DNA of 64,000 nucleotides from Hyphobacterium sp. SN044 (GTDB taxonomy: Bacteria > Pseudomonadota > Alphaproteobacteria > Caulobacterales > Maricaulaceae), in assembly GCF_021864465.1 (NCBI RefSeq), contig NZ_JAKKUV010000009.1, positions 50,549 to 114,548 on the forward strand, in the 5' to 3' direction. Below are positions 8,693-17,289 of this stretch, one piece after another. The notes under the pieces are model-generated. The model was not told the DNA's origin. It made no database searches and saw nothing but the letters and a program-made list of their open reading frames with translations. How positions within the stretch are numbered: the stretch's first letter is position 1; each line of letters opens with the position of its first letter. The position numbers and the translations under genes were made by a program.

Positions 8693-8761
8693 TCAAAGAA
8701 TATTGTTGAGATCATCGTAAAGATCGCGCCATTCGGAATAGCGTTCTTCGATCAGACGCCG
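8693..8761 (-). pseudogene. 3' remnant of a small GIY-YIG nuclease gene
   Basis: Translating the minus strand gives a 22-residue open tail, RRLIEERYSEWRDLYDDL and three more residues, before a TGA. This matches the conserved C-terminal end of small single-domain GIY-YIG nucleases (typically ...LIE..NP.W.DLYD.L). The frame is closed by a TGA just upstream and no catalytic GIY/YIG strand is present, so only the last ~22 codons survive. Confidence 0.55.
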
Positions 8762-8791
8762 TCATCCCGGAGTTCAATCAGTTCTCGCGGT

Positions 8792-9229
8792 TCAGTGAGT
8801 GCAGCGCTCGCACAGGCCGTAATATTCGACGACCGAACGGTCGATCTTGAACCCTTCGGGCGCATTGTCCGGACGCGGCATGCCGTGGCGTTCCTCGACA
8901 TTGCCGCAATCGCCGCAAATGTAGAGTTCGGCGCTGCAGCCATGACCGACATGGTCATGCTCGACACAAGGGATGAAGGCGTTCAGCGCTTCAACCTTGT
9001 GAACGAGGCCGGCCGCCATCAGGAAGTCGAGCGCGCGATAGACGGTTGGCGGCTTGGCCTTGCCGTCGGGACGGATCTGCTCGAGCAGGTCGTAGGCCTT
9101 GATGGGGCCATCGGCCTGCAGCAGCAGCCCGAGGACGCGCCGGCGCGTCGGCGTCAGCTGTTCGCCCCGCTTCCGGCAGAGTGCCTCGGCGTGGTCGAGC
9201 GTTTTCTCGATGGAATCGGCGGTCATCAT
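8792..9229 (-). CDS. zur: Zur-like Fur-family regulator
   Basis: 145 aa. Winged helix with LTPTRRRVLGLLL and KPPTVYRALDFLMAAGLVHK. Two CxxC pairs (ICGDCG and LCERCTH) would hold structural zinc, and an EHDHVGHGC region provides metal ligands. The end, GFKIDRSVVEYYGLCERC, resembles E. coli Zur more than Fur. With zinc bound it should repress zinc uptake genes. Start chosen at 9229 (or the adjacent ATG at 9226): the longer open frame upstream has no family homology and the winged helix starts soon after. No obvious Zur box was seen nearby. A generic Fur paralogue remains possible. Confidence 0.75.
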   Translation of the reverse strand: MMTADSIEKTLDHAEALCRKRGEQLTPTRRRVLGLLLQADGPIKAYDLLEQIRPDGKAKPPTVYRALDFLMAAGLVHKVEALNAFIPCVEHDHVGHGCSAELYICGDCGNVEERHGMPRPDNAPEGFKIDRSVVEYYGLCERCTH

Positions 9230-9410
9230 CGTCGGCAAGTGTAATCCCAATTCTTCCGGCAGGCGAGCTTTGCAGCCATCCCCGATATCGCGTGTGGCCT
9301 CAACGTGCCCAACGGGTGCGGCAGGCTGACGCGCGGCGAAACGCGCAGGGACAGGAGCGGCGACCGGGTCCATAAAGTCCACATCTTTTCTGGGGACATG
9401 GAGAGATCCA

Positions 9411-10043
9411 ATGAAAAAGACACTTCTTCTCACCGCGGTTGCAGCTTTCACCCTGTTCGGCGCGGGGGCGCACGCTCAGGGCGCCGAGGCCGGCGACTGG
9501 CAATTCCGGCTTCGCGTCCTGAATGTCAGCCCGGACGAGGGGGCGACCATCACGCCGATCGGCGGCGATGTGGACATCGACAGCGGCATCGTGCCGGAGC
9601 TCGATATCAGCTATTATTTCACGCCGACCTGGTCGGTGGAGCTGATCCTCGGCGTCACGCCGCATGACGTGATGGCGGTGAACACCGCGGCCGGCAATGT
9701 CGATCTCGGTTCGGTCACGCTGCTGCCGCCGACGCTGACGCTGCAATATCACTTCAACGCCAATGGCCGGGTGCGTCCCTATGTCGGCGCGGGCGTGAAT
9801 TTCACGCACTTCTTCAATGAAGACCTGCCGACCGGCGGTATCGCGACGTCGATCAACTACGACAACAGCTTCGGTCTGGCCGCTCAGGCCGGCATCGACT
9901 TCGACATCAACGACGTGTGGTTCTTCAACGTCGACGTGAAGAAGATCGACATCAACACCGACGTGACCATCAACGGCACCATCCAGGCGGATGTGGATAT
10001 CGATCCCTGGGTGTTCGGCATCGGTTTCGGCCGCCGCTTCTGA
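9411..10043 (+). CDS. ompW: OmpW-family outer membrane protein
   Basis: 210 aa, the family's usual length. A Sec signal ends in AHA near residue 22. The mature part is a small 8-stranded barrel: GDWQFRLRVLNVSP at the start, ISYYFTPTWSVELILG, LTLQYHF, VRPYVGAGVNFTHF, and a C-terminal strand ending in Phe (IGFGRRF), the BAM recognition signal. It forms a narrow outer membrane pore for small hydrophobic molecules in characterised homologues. A GGAGAG ribosome site precedes the ATG; its own terminator is at 10066-10104. Confidence 0.93.
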   Translation: MKKTLLLTAVAAFTLFGAGAHAQGAEAGDWQFRLRVLNVSPDEGATITPIGGDVDIDSGIVPELDISYYFTPTWSVELILGVTPHDVMAVNTAAGNVDLGSVTLLPPTLTLQYHFNANGRVRPYVGAGVNFTHFFNEDLPTGGIATSINYDNSFGLAAQAGIDFDINDVWFFNVDVKKIDINTDVTINGTIQADVDIDPWVFGIGFGRRF

Positions 10044-10065
10044 TATCCCCTGCGAGCGGCTCGCC

Positions 10066-10104
10066 TCGGCGCCCTGGACCCTCCTCCGGGGCGCCGAATT
10101 TTTT
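10066..10104 (+). terminator. rho-independent terminator of ompW
   Basis: TCGGCGCCC (10066-10074) pairs with GGGCGCCGA (10089-10097), followed by ATTTTTTC. Confidence 0.85.
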
Positions 10105-10201
10105 CGATGTACAGTTCGCGTCAGAGCGGGTGCAGGCCCGCGTTGTCGTGTGTCGGGTCATGGGTTATCAAGCCCCGACTTGATTTTCGGGGGTAAAGAC
10201 C

Positions 10202-10990
10202 ATGACTGACGCACCTGCGAACGGCCCGCGCCTGACCGGCAATGTGCCGCTCTACAAGGATCCGGTGCCGCTCAACAAGAACGATCACCGTTCGCTCGGC
10301 CTGAAGTCGATCGAAAAGCCGTATGAATTCGTGCGGGAAACGCACTTCGTTCCGACGGTTGTCGGCGAGTTCGGACTGGCCAGCGCCTATTATCCGATCA
10401 TCTTCATCGGCGACCGCAAGATGCCGGCGATCGTGATGGGCCTGCAGAAGGGCCAGAACCTGTTCATCACGGACGATGGCCAGTTCGACAACGAATTCAT
10501 GGTTCCGGCCTTCATCCGCCGCTACCCCTTCGTGTCGGCGTCCAATGGTCCGGACCAGCCGGCGACCTTCTGCTTCGATCGCGCCGCCGCCGTGATTTCC
10601 GACAAGCCGGAATTCCCCTTCTTTGACGAGAATGGCGAGCCGACCAGCGTCACGCAGGAAGCCATCGATTTCGTCAGCGCGTTTGAATCGGATTCGCGCG
10701 TGACCGAACGTTTCGTCGCGCGCCTGACCGAACTCGACCTGTTCGAGAAGAAGGAAGTGAAGGTCGCGGATCCGAACGACCGTTCGAAGACGATCAAGGT
10801 CGCCGACTATTACGGCGTGTCCGAGGAAAAGCTGCTGGCCCTGCCGGACGACGTCTTCCTCGCCGCGAAGAAGGACGGACTGCTGGGACCGATCTATGCG
10901 CACATGCTGTCGCTGTCGCGCTGGGAACGGATCCTCAACCGCTATTTCCGCGCGGTGGGCCAGGCCCAGGCGGCCAAACCGGCCAACTGA
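10202..10990 (+). CDS. SapC family protein
   Basis: 262 aa. Matches the SapC family (PF07277): an early LYKDPVPLNKNDHRSLGL followed by a conserved region with HFVPTVVGEFGLAS, YYPIIFIGD and MGLQKGQNLF. The name comes from a surface-array-associated protein, but biochemical function is not established; in alphaproteobacteria it often accompanies TonB receptor or tryptophan halogenase genes, none of which are here. No signal peptide. Bounded by terminators on both sides, so a single-gene transcript. Confidence 0.88.
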   Translation: MTDAPANGPRLTGNVPLYKDPVPLNKNDHRSLGLKSIEKPYEFVRETHFVPTVVGEFGLASAYYPIIFIGDRKMPAIVMGLQKGQNLFITDDGQFDNEFMVPAFIRRYPFVSASNGPDQPATFCFDRAAAVISDKPEFPFFDENGEPTSVTQEAIDFVSAFESDSRVTERFVARLTELDLFEKKEVKVADPNDRSKTIKVADYYGVSEEKLLALPDDVFLAAKKDGLLGPIYAHMLSLSRWERILNRYFRAVGQAQAAKPAN

Positions 10991-11013
10991 TTTCAGACAA
11001 TATCTGTCTGACG

Positions 11014-11046
11014 AACGCCGGTCCTTCGGGGCCGGCGTTTTTCGTT
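11014..11046 (+). terminator. rho-independent terminator of sapC-family gene
   Basis: AACGCCGG / CCGGCGTT stem, 10-base loop, T-run to 11042. Confidence 0.88.
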
Positions 11047-11146
11047 TCCGGACACGCATGATCACCTCTGCGGCAACGCCCTTCGACAATTGCGCGGCCG
11101 CGCTATATGTCATCGCCAGACACGACACCGGACGGATGCCCGAGTG

Positions 11147-13228
11147 ATGACACGCCTACCCCAGATCGCCGGACTTGCCGCGACGTTCCTGCTGGCTCTT
11201 ACAGGGCGGGCCGAGGCGCAAATGCCGTGCCCGGCCGATCCGATGGTCGAGGCCACGCTCATCGCGGACCACGAGACGGTGATGCCGGGCCAGACCTTCA
11301 CCGCCGGCCTGCGTCTCGTCATGCCGGAGGGCTGGCACACCTATTGGCGCAATCCGGGCGATAGCGGCGAAGCCACGCAGATCGTCTGGGACTTGCCGGA
11401 CAGCGTCTCGGCCGGCGCGTTCACCTGGCCGGCCCCGGAAGTCTTCCCCTTCGGGCCGCTCGCCAATTACGGCTATGCGTGGGACGTCGTCCTGCCGGTC
11501 GAGCTGACGGTTTCCGACAATGCGCGGCCCGGGCCGCTTCCGATCAGCGGAGAGGCGCGCTGGCTGGTCTGTGAAGACATCTGCGTCCCGGAATGCGCGC
11601 AGGTTTCCGCGTTTCTGGAGGTCGGCGAGGAGGCGGTCCCGGACCGTCGCGGCGCGGGTCTGATCTCGCGTGCGCTGGAACAGGCCCCTCAGGTCGACGA
11701 GACAGTCGAGGCCGCAATCGAGCGCGCTGGCGACGAGGTTATCGTCACCGTCACCGGGCTCGATCCGGCGGAAATCCGCAATGCCGGCTATTTTCCCTAT
11801 TCGCCCATGGTGCTCGACCACGCGTCCGAGCAGACGGTCACGGCCGAAGCCGGCGGGCTGGCCATCCGTACAGCGGGGTCCGGGCGGGGGACCGGCAATG
11901 AAAGCGGCGAAGGCATTATCGCGTTCGAGACCCGCGTCGACGGGCGCTGGGTGCACCGGGCGGTGGAGATCGATCCCCGGAGCGGCCAGCTGTTCGAGGT
12001 CGAGGGCGTCGTGGCATCTGCCGCCGCGCCGGTGTCGGTCGGCGGTCTGGCCTGGGCACTGGTGCTGGCGCTGCTTGGCGGGCTGATCCTCAATCTGATG
12101 CCCTGCGTCTTCCCGGTGCTGTCGATCAAGGCGCTCGGCTTTGTGCAGCGTGCGCACGGCCATGAGGCGGAGTTGCGCCGCCACGGCCTGATCTTCCTCG
12201 CGGGCGTGTTGTCGGCCTTTGTCGGACTGGCACTGGTGCTGGCCTTCGTGAAAGCGGCCGGCGGCACGGTCGGCTGGGGCTTCCAGCTGCAATCGCCGCT
12301 GATCGTCGCCATCCTCGCCCTCGTCATGCTGGCGATCGGGCTCAACCTGCTCGGCGTGTTCGAGGTCGGCACCAGCCTCATGGGACTGGGCGGCAAGTGG
12401 GCAAGCGCGGAGGGTGATGCCGGGGCCTTCATGACCGGCCTGCTTGCCGTGGTCGTCGCCGCGCCCTGTATCGGACCGTTCGCCGCCGGAGCGCTCGGAC
12501 TGGCGCTGGCACAGCCGGGCTATTTCATCGTTGCCGTTTCTGCGGCCATGGGGCTCGGGCTCGCACTGCCCTATCTCATCCTCAGCTTCTTCCCGTCGCT
12601 GCTGCGCTTCCTGCCGAAGCCGGGCGCGTGGATGGTCCGGTTCAAGCAATTCCTCGCCTTCCCGATGATGGGCGCGGCGGTGTGGCTGGTCTGGGTGTTG
12701 TCCTTCCAGGCGGGTTCCGCCGGCGTGCTCTTCGTGCTGATCGCGGCGCTGAGCCTCGGCTTCATCCTGTGGGCGCTGAAGTCGTCAGGCGTGCTGGGCA
12801 AGGTCGCGGCAGTGATCGGCGCACTGGCGCTGGCCGGATCGCTGGTGGCGGTGTCGCAGGCCGATGCGCCGTCGATCGAACAACGCGCCGAGGCCTGGTC
12901 ACCGGCGCGCGTCGCCGAACTCCGCGCGGAAGGCCGGCCGATCTTCGTGGAGTTCACGGCGGCTTGGTGCGTCAGCTGTCAGGTCAACAAACAGGTCACG
13001 CTGAACAGCGGCGCGGTGCGCGAAGCGTTCGAACGCACCGGCGTCGTGGAACTGGTCGCGGACTGGACCAATCACGACGACACGATTGCGCGGGAAATCC
13101 GCAGCCACGGCGCAGCCGGGGTGCCGCTCTATGTCGTCTATCCGGCCGATGGCGGGGAACCGATCGTGCTGCCGCCTGTGATTTCCCCGGACATGATCAT
13201 CGAGGCGCTGGAAAGCGCGGCGGGCTAA
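11147..13228 (+). CDS. dsbD: thiol:disulfide interchange protein DsbD/ScsB
   Basis: 694 aa. It carries electrons from cytoplasmic thioredoxin across the inner membrane to periplasmic oxidoreductases. Order: signal peptide (1-24), N-terminal immunoglobulin-like DsbD-alpha domain (WHTYWRNPGDSGEA, LVCEDICVPEC), a second beta-rich stretch, a ~8-helix membrane domain at about 290-580 with MPCVFPVLSIK and APCIGPFAAG (the membrane Cys pair), and a C-terminal thioredoxin domain with CVSC at 608-611. The extended N-terminal region suggests the ScsB subtype. ATG at 11147 is chosen for the signal peptide; GTG at 11144 is possible. Confidence 0.9.
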   Translation: MTRLPQIAGLAATFLLALTGRAEAQMPCPADPMVEATLIADHETVMPGQTFTAGLRLVMPEGWHTYWRNPGDSGEATQIVWDLPDSVSAGAFTWPAPEVFPFGPLANYGYAWDVVLPVELTVSDNARPGPLPISGEARWLVCEDICVPECAQVSAFLEVGEEAVPDRRGAGLISRALEQAPQVDETVEAAIERAGDEVIVTVTGLDPAEIRNAGYFPYSPMVLDHASEQTVTAEAGGLAIRTAGSGRGTGNESGEGIIAFETRVDGRWVHRAVEIDPRSGQLFEVEGVVASAAAPVSVGGLAWALVLALLGGLILNLMPCVFPVLSIKALGFVQRAHGHEAELRRHGLIFLAGVLSAFVGLALVLAFVKAAGGTVGWGFQLQSPLIVAILALVMLAIGLNLLGVFEVGTSLMGLGGKWASAEGDAGAFMTGLLAVVVAAPCIGPFAAGALGLALAQPGYFIVAVSAAMGLGLALPYLILSFFPSLLRFLPKPGAWMVRFKQFLAFPMMGAAVWLVWVLSFQAGSAGVLFVLIAALSLGFILWALKSSGVLGKVAAVIGALALAGSLVAVSQADAPSIEQRAEAWSPARVAELRAEGRPIFVEFTAAWCVSCQVNKQVTLNSGAVREAFERTGVVELVADWTNHDDTIAREIRSHGAAGVPLYVVYPADGGEPIVLPPVISPDMIIEALESAAG

Positions 13229-13701
13229 CCCTCGCCGAGCGGGTCGCGGCTGGCCGGGCAGGCAAAGCCCGGATCGGGCTCGATGCGGGGAAGTTCGGCG
13301 TCGGCCTCCGGCGCGATCTCGGCAGCTTGATTGAACAGGTAGACATATTCCAGATAGACGCGCGCCGTATCGGCCTGCGTCTCGGCTTCGGCGAAATCGT
13401 CGAGGCGTGCGCCGGCATCGGCGGACATCCCCCGAAAGATGCAGCGCAGATCCTGCGGGCCGTTCGCGTCCTCTATGCGGCGCGACAGCATGGCGGCGGC
13501 GGCCGAGAACTCCTCGACGCGCACGACGAAGCTTTCGTCCACGGCTTCGGCGGGCGCTGCGGGCGATGCAGCCAGAGCGTCAGCGCGGGCCTGGGCCTCA
13601 TCGCGCAGTTCAGCCGCTTCGGTGCCCAGATCGGCGCCCGGACCGGCAAAGGCCGGCGCGGCCGAAACGGCGAAAAGCGCTATGATGAGCGGTCTGAACA
13701 T
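13225..13701 (-). CDS. hypothetical periplasmic protein
   Basis: 158 aa, no recognised family. A Sec signal peptide (1-19, ending AFA) supports the start at 13701, as does an AAGGAAA site just upstream. The mature part is mostly helical, Ala/Glu-rich, with two Cys (LRCIFRG and FACPASR) that may pair. Convergent with dsbD, overlapping its stop by 4 bases. Confidence 0.68.
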   Translation of the reverse strand: MFRPLIIALFAVSAAPAFAGPGADLGTEAAELRDEAQARADALAASPAAPAEAVDESFVVRVEEFSAAAAMLSRRIEDANGPQDLRCIFRGMSADAGARLDDFAEAETQADTARVYLEYVYLFNQAAEIAPEADAELPRIEPDPGFACPASRDPLGEG

Positions 13702-13769
13702 GGTCTTTCCTTTTCCGACGCGATAGGCACGCAAGTAACGGGCCTTGATGGCGCGGGTGAGGGACGAGG

Positions 13770-15377
13770 ATGACAGACGGAGCTGAACAAGCCGTTGCGG
13801 CGTTGAAGTCGATCCGGTCGGCGGTGTCCGGACGCGATGCGCGCAATTTCCTGCGATCCGAGGACGGTCGCGCCGGGCGCTGGAGCGTGGCGGCGGCGGG
13901 CCTGTTCGCCGACTTCTCGAAACAGAACATCCCCGGCGAGGGGTTCGAGGCGCTGATCCGTCTGGCTGACGAGGCCGGCGTCGACGAGGCAATCGCCAAT
14001 CTCGCCGCCGGCCATCCGGTCAATGTCACCGAAAAACGGGCCGCCTCGCACATGGCGCTGCGCGGCGGCGGCAAGGACAGTGCGGGGCAAAAGGCGGCAC
14101 ACGCCGAGCTGTCCCGTGCGCTGGCCTTTACCGAGGCGATGCGCGCCGGCTGCCTCAAGGGCGCAACGGACAAGCCGCTGCGCAACATCCTGCATATCGG
14201 GATTGGCGGGTCGGACCTCGGGCCGCGCCTGATCGTGAAGGCGCTGGGTCAGGCCGATGCCCCCGTGCGGGCGCGTTTCCTGGCCAGTCCGGACCCGGAC
14301 GCTTTTGACCGGTGCGTTCAGGCGTTCGATCCGGAAGAGACGCTGGTCTTCATCGTGTCGAAGTCGATGGGCACGGCCGAAACGAAGGCCAATGCCGAGG
14401 CGGCAAGGGCCTGGCTTGAAGCGGGCCTCGGAACAAAAGACGTGTCCGCGCATCTCGCGGCTGCGAGTGCTTCCCCGGAAAAGGCCGACGCCTTCGGCGT
14501 GCCCGCGGACCGCGTGTTCGAGATGTGGGACTGGGTCGGCGGGCGCTATTCGCTGTGGTCGGCCGTTTCTCTGACGGCAATGGCGGTTCTCGGCGAGACC
14601 GCCTTCCGCGCATTGTTGCGCGGCGCAGCGGCGATGGACGCGCATTTCATGTCGGCATCGCTCGGACAGAACATGCCCGTGCTGATGGCGGTCTGCGCGT
14701 GGTGGAACCGGGTGATTGCCGGCGGGCAGAGCCAGGGCGTGGTGCCCTATGCCACCCGTCTTGCCCTTGTCCCGGCCTGGCTGCAGCAATTGTCGATGGA
14801 ATCGCTGGGCAAGCGGGTCGGCCTGAAGGGCGACGACATGCGCGGCGAGACCGGCGCGGTGATCTGGGGCGCGGAAGGCCCCAATGGTCAGCACGCCTTC
14901 TTCCAGCTTCTACATCAGGGCACGACGGTCGTGCCGACCGACATCATTGCGGTGCGCGACGGGCATGGCGATCCGGTCCGCCACCGCATGATGCTGGCCA
15001 ATGCGCTGGGTCAGGCCGAAGCGTTGCTGACGGGACGGGATCTGGAGACGGCCAGGGCGGAACTGATCGCACGTGGAACGGATGCCGAGGAGGCCGGGCG
15101 CCTCGCCCCGCACCTTGTCATGCCCGGCGGGCGGCCGACGAGTTTCGTGATGCTCGACCGGCTGGATCCGGGCTGCGTCGGGGCGCTGCTGGCGCTCTAC
15201 GAGCACACCGTCTTCGTCCAGAGCGTGCTCTTCGGCATCAATGCGTTCGACCAGTACGGCGTCGAGCTCGGCAAGACGCTCGCCAGTGCGCTGGAACGCG
15301 AACTTGAAACCGGCGAGATCGGCGTACATGACCCCTCCACGGCGCAGCTGATCGCGCGCCTTGGCGGCAAGAATTGA
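13770..15377 (+). CDS. pgi: glucose-6-phosphate isomerase
   Basis: 535 aa; interconverts glucose-6-phosphate and fructose-6-phosphate. Signatures: GIGGSDLGPRL near 148 (phosphate-binding loop), WVGGRYSLWSAV, the H in FFQLLHQGT, and NAFDQYGVELGK near 490. A GACGAGG site precedes the ATG at 13770. It is followed after 16 bases by hisS, so the two are probably co-transcribed. Confidence 0.97.
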   Translation: MTDGAEQAVAALKSIRSAVSGRDARNFLRSEDGRAGRWSVAAAGLFADFSKQNIPGEGFEALIRLADEAGVDEAIANLAAGHPVNVTEKRAASHMALRGGGKDSAGQKAAHAELSRALAFTEAMRAGCLKGATDKPLRNILHIGIGGSDLGPRLIVKALGQADAPVRARFLASPDPDAFDRCVQAFDPEETLVFIVSKSMGTAETKANAEAARAWLEAGLGTKDVSAHLAAASASPEKADAFGVPADRVFEMWDWVGGRYSLWSAVSLTAMAVLGETAFRALLRGAAAMDAHFMSASLGQNMPVLMAVCAWWNRVIAGGQSQGVVPYATRLALVPAWLQQLSMESLGKRVGLKGDDMRGETGAVIWGAEGPNGQHAFFQLLHQGTTVVPTDIIAVRDGHGDPVRHRMMLANALGQAEALLTGRDLETARAELIARGTDAEEAGRLAPHLVMPGGRPTSFVMLDRLDPGCVGALLALYEHTVFVQSVLFGINAFDQYGVELGKTLASALERELETGEIGVHDPSTAQLIARLGGKN

Positions 15378-15393
15378 CATCCGGAGCGAGACG

Positions 15394-16872
15394 ATGAGCG
15401 GCAAGAAGGCGTTCAAGCCCAAGGCAAGACGGCCGCGCGGCTTCGAGGACAAGCCGGCAAGCGTGCTGCGCGCCGAATTCCGGCTGATCGAGGCGGCGGT
15501 GAAGGTCTATGACGCCTGGGGCTTCGAGCCGCTGCAAACCCCGGCCTTCGAATATGCCGACGCGCTCGGCAAATTCCTGCCCGACGAGGAACGTCCGAAT
15601 GAGGGCGTGTTCGCGCTCGAGGATGACGACGGGCAATGGATGGCGCTGCGCTATGACCTGACCGCGCCGCTGGCCCGCTTCGCGGCGGAGAATTTCCAGG
15701 ACCTCGCCAAACCCTTCCGCCGCTACCAGTACGGCGATGTCTGGCGCAACGAGAAGCCCGGCCCGGGCCGTTTCCGTCAATTCGTCCAGTGTGACGCCGA
15801 TACGGTCGGTGCCGCCGGACCCGCCGCCGATGCGGAGATGATCGCGCTCGCCAGCGAAGTGATGCGCGCGGCCGGCCTGAAGGACGGCGAATACGTCGTG
15901 CGGGTGAATGACCGGCGCATTCTCGACGGCGTGCTGGAAGGCATCGGTGCCAGCGATCCGGGTCTTCGCATGAAAGTGCTGCGGGCGGCCGACAAGCTCG
16001 ACCGGCTCGGCCGCGACGGCGTCGCCGCGCTGCTCGGCGCTGGCCGCAAGGACGAGTCCGGGGACTTCACCGAGGGTGCGAAACTGCCGGATGCCAGCAT
16101 CGAAAAAGTGCTCGCCTTCCTCGATTCGACTGGAGGCACGCGCGGCGAGGTCATCGCGCGCCTGGCGCCGCTGGTCTCCGCGTCCGAAACGGGTGAGGCG
16201 GGTCTGGCCGCGCTGACCGAAATCGATGCGGTCCTGACCGCGCTTATGGTCGGAGAGGACCGTGCGGTGTTCGATCCGTCCATCGTGCGCGGCCTGGGCT
16301 ATTACACCGGCCCGGTGTTCGAGGCCGAGCTTCTGGCGACTGCCACCTATGCTGACGGCCAGCCGATGCAATTCGGTTCGGTCGGCGGGGGCGGGCGGTA
16401 TGACGATCTCGTCGCGCGCTTCACGGGTCAGCTGGTGCCTGCGACCGGCTTTTCCTTCGGGGTCAGCCGATTCGCGGCGGCTCTGGCGGCGCTCGAACGC
16501 GGCGTGGCTGAGGGCGCGGAACCGCTCGTCATCGTGCTCAATCTCGAGAAGGACCGCGCAGCGGACTATCTGGCGCTGGCCGCTGAACTGCGCGGTGCAG
16601 GCGTGCGGGCCGAGGCTTTCCTCGGCGGCGGAAATATGGGCAAGCAGCTGAAATATGCCGACCGGCGCGGCGCGGACATCGCCGTGATCATCGGCGAGGA
16701 CGAACGCCAGAACGGTCAGGCGACGATCAAGGATCTGAAGCTGGGCGCGAAACTCGCCGCCGAGATCGAGGACAACAGGACCTGGCGCGAGGAGCAGCCG
16801 GCGCAGGAAACCGTGGCGCGCGGCGATCTGGTGAAGGCGATCCTTGGACGGATCAAGGGCGCTAACGGTTGA
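15394..16872 (+). CDS. hisS: histidyl-tRNA synthetase
   Basis: 492 aa, a class II synthetase of the longer alphaproteobacterial type. Motif 1 region near residue 30-60, motif 2 with YQYGDVWRNEKPGPGRFRQF, histidine-binding GLGYYTGPVFE, and motif 3 GGGGRYDDLV with GVSRFAAALA; the anticodon-binding domain follows. ATG at 15394 is chosen over upstream starts that would overlap pgi; GGAGCGAG lies just upstream. Confidence 0.97.
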   Translation: MSGKKAFKPKARRPRGFEDKPASVLRAEFRLIEAAVKVYDAWGFEPLQTPAFEYADALGKFLPDEERPNEGVFALEDDDGQWMALRYDLTAPLARFAAENFQDLAKPFRRYQYGDVWRNEKPGPGRFRQFVQCDADTVGAAGPAADAEMIALASEVMRAAGLKDGEYVVRVNDRRILDGVLEGIGASDPGLRMKVLRAADKLDRLGRDGVAALLGAGRKDESGDFTEGAKLPDASIEKVLAFLDSTGGTRGEVIARLAPLVSASETGEAGLAALTEIDAVLTALMVGEDRAVFDPSIVRGLGYYTGPVFEAELLATATYADGQPMQFGSVGGGGRYDDLVARFTGQLVPATGFSFGVSRFAAALAALERGVAEGAEPLVIVLNLEKDRAADYLALAAELRGAGVRAEAFLGGGNMGKQLKYADRRGADIAVIIGEDERQNGQATIKDLKLGAKLAAEIEDNRTWREEQPAQETVARGDLVKAILGRIKGANG

Positions 16873-16994
16873 GGCGGGATTTGGGCGCTTGACGTCCCCC
16901 CTTTCGCCTGCTTCATTAACTGCAGGACAGGACCTGACCGTTCAGTCCTTCGGCGTTTCGGGGAGGAGACGCCTCAATCGACCAACCGATTTAA

Positions 16995-17025
16995 CGGGCC
17001 GGCGTTTCGCCGGCCCGCTTTTTTT
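16995..17025 (+). terminator. rho-independent terminator of pgi-hisS
   Basis: CGGGCCGGCG TTT CGCCGGCCCG stem with a run of seven T, 120 bases after hisS. Confidence 0.9.
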
Positions 17026-17036
17026 CCGCAATCGGA

Positions 17037-17195
17037 TCAGTAGAAGCCGCTCGGAACGCGCGGTTGTTCGCGTTCGGTGCGTTCGGCGCGCGGGGCGTCG
17101 TTGTCGTCCGACATGTTGCTGGTGGATGCACAGGCCGTCGTCGCGAGCGCGGCGGTGGCCAGAATCAGCATGGTCACGAAAGATTTGATGCGCAT
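17037..17195 (-). CDS. tiny lipoprotein
   Basis: 52 aa. Hydrophobic signal ending in a TTAC lipobox (Cys22), then about 30 polar, disordered residues ending PSGFY. The start at 17195 follows GAGGGA. No family recognised; it sits downstream of the coiled-coil lipoprotein gene and may be co-transcribed with it across a 94-base gap containing a hairpin. Confidence 0.6.
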   Translation of the reverse strand: MRIKSFVTMLILATAALATTACASTSNMSDDNDAPRAERTEREQPRVPSGFY

Positions 17196-17248
17196 TGGGT
17201 ATCCCTCTTGATTGAAGCGCGGATGCCCCCCGGCAGTTGTATTCGCCG

Positions 17249-17278
17249 CGACCGGCCGCGCCCCTGCGGCCGGTCGCG
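17249..17278. terminator. strong hairpin between two lipoprotein genes
   Basis: GCGACCGGCCGC / GCGGCCGGTCGC, a perfect 12-bp stem with a 6-base loop but no T-run. It may be an attenuator or RNA-stability element rather than a true terminator. Confidence 0.45.
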
Positions 17279-17289
17279 GTATTCCCTGA

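Noticed and set aside
9230-9410. Zur box in the zur-ompW intergenic region
   Set aside because: No convincing TGTTATA-type palindrome was found; only generic GC-rich sequence and the ompW ribosome site were seen.
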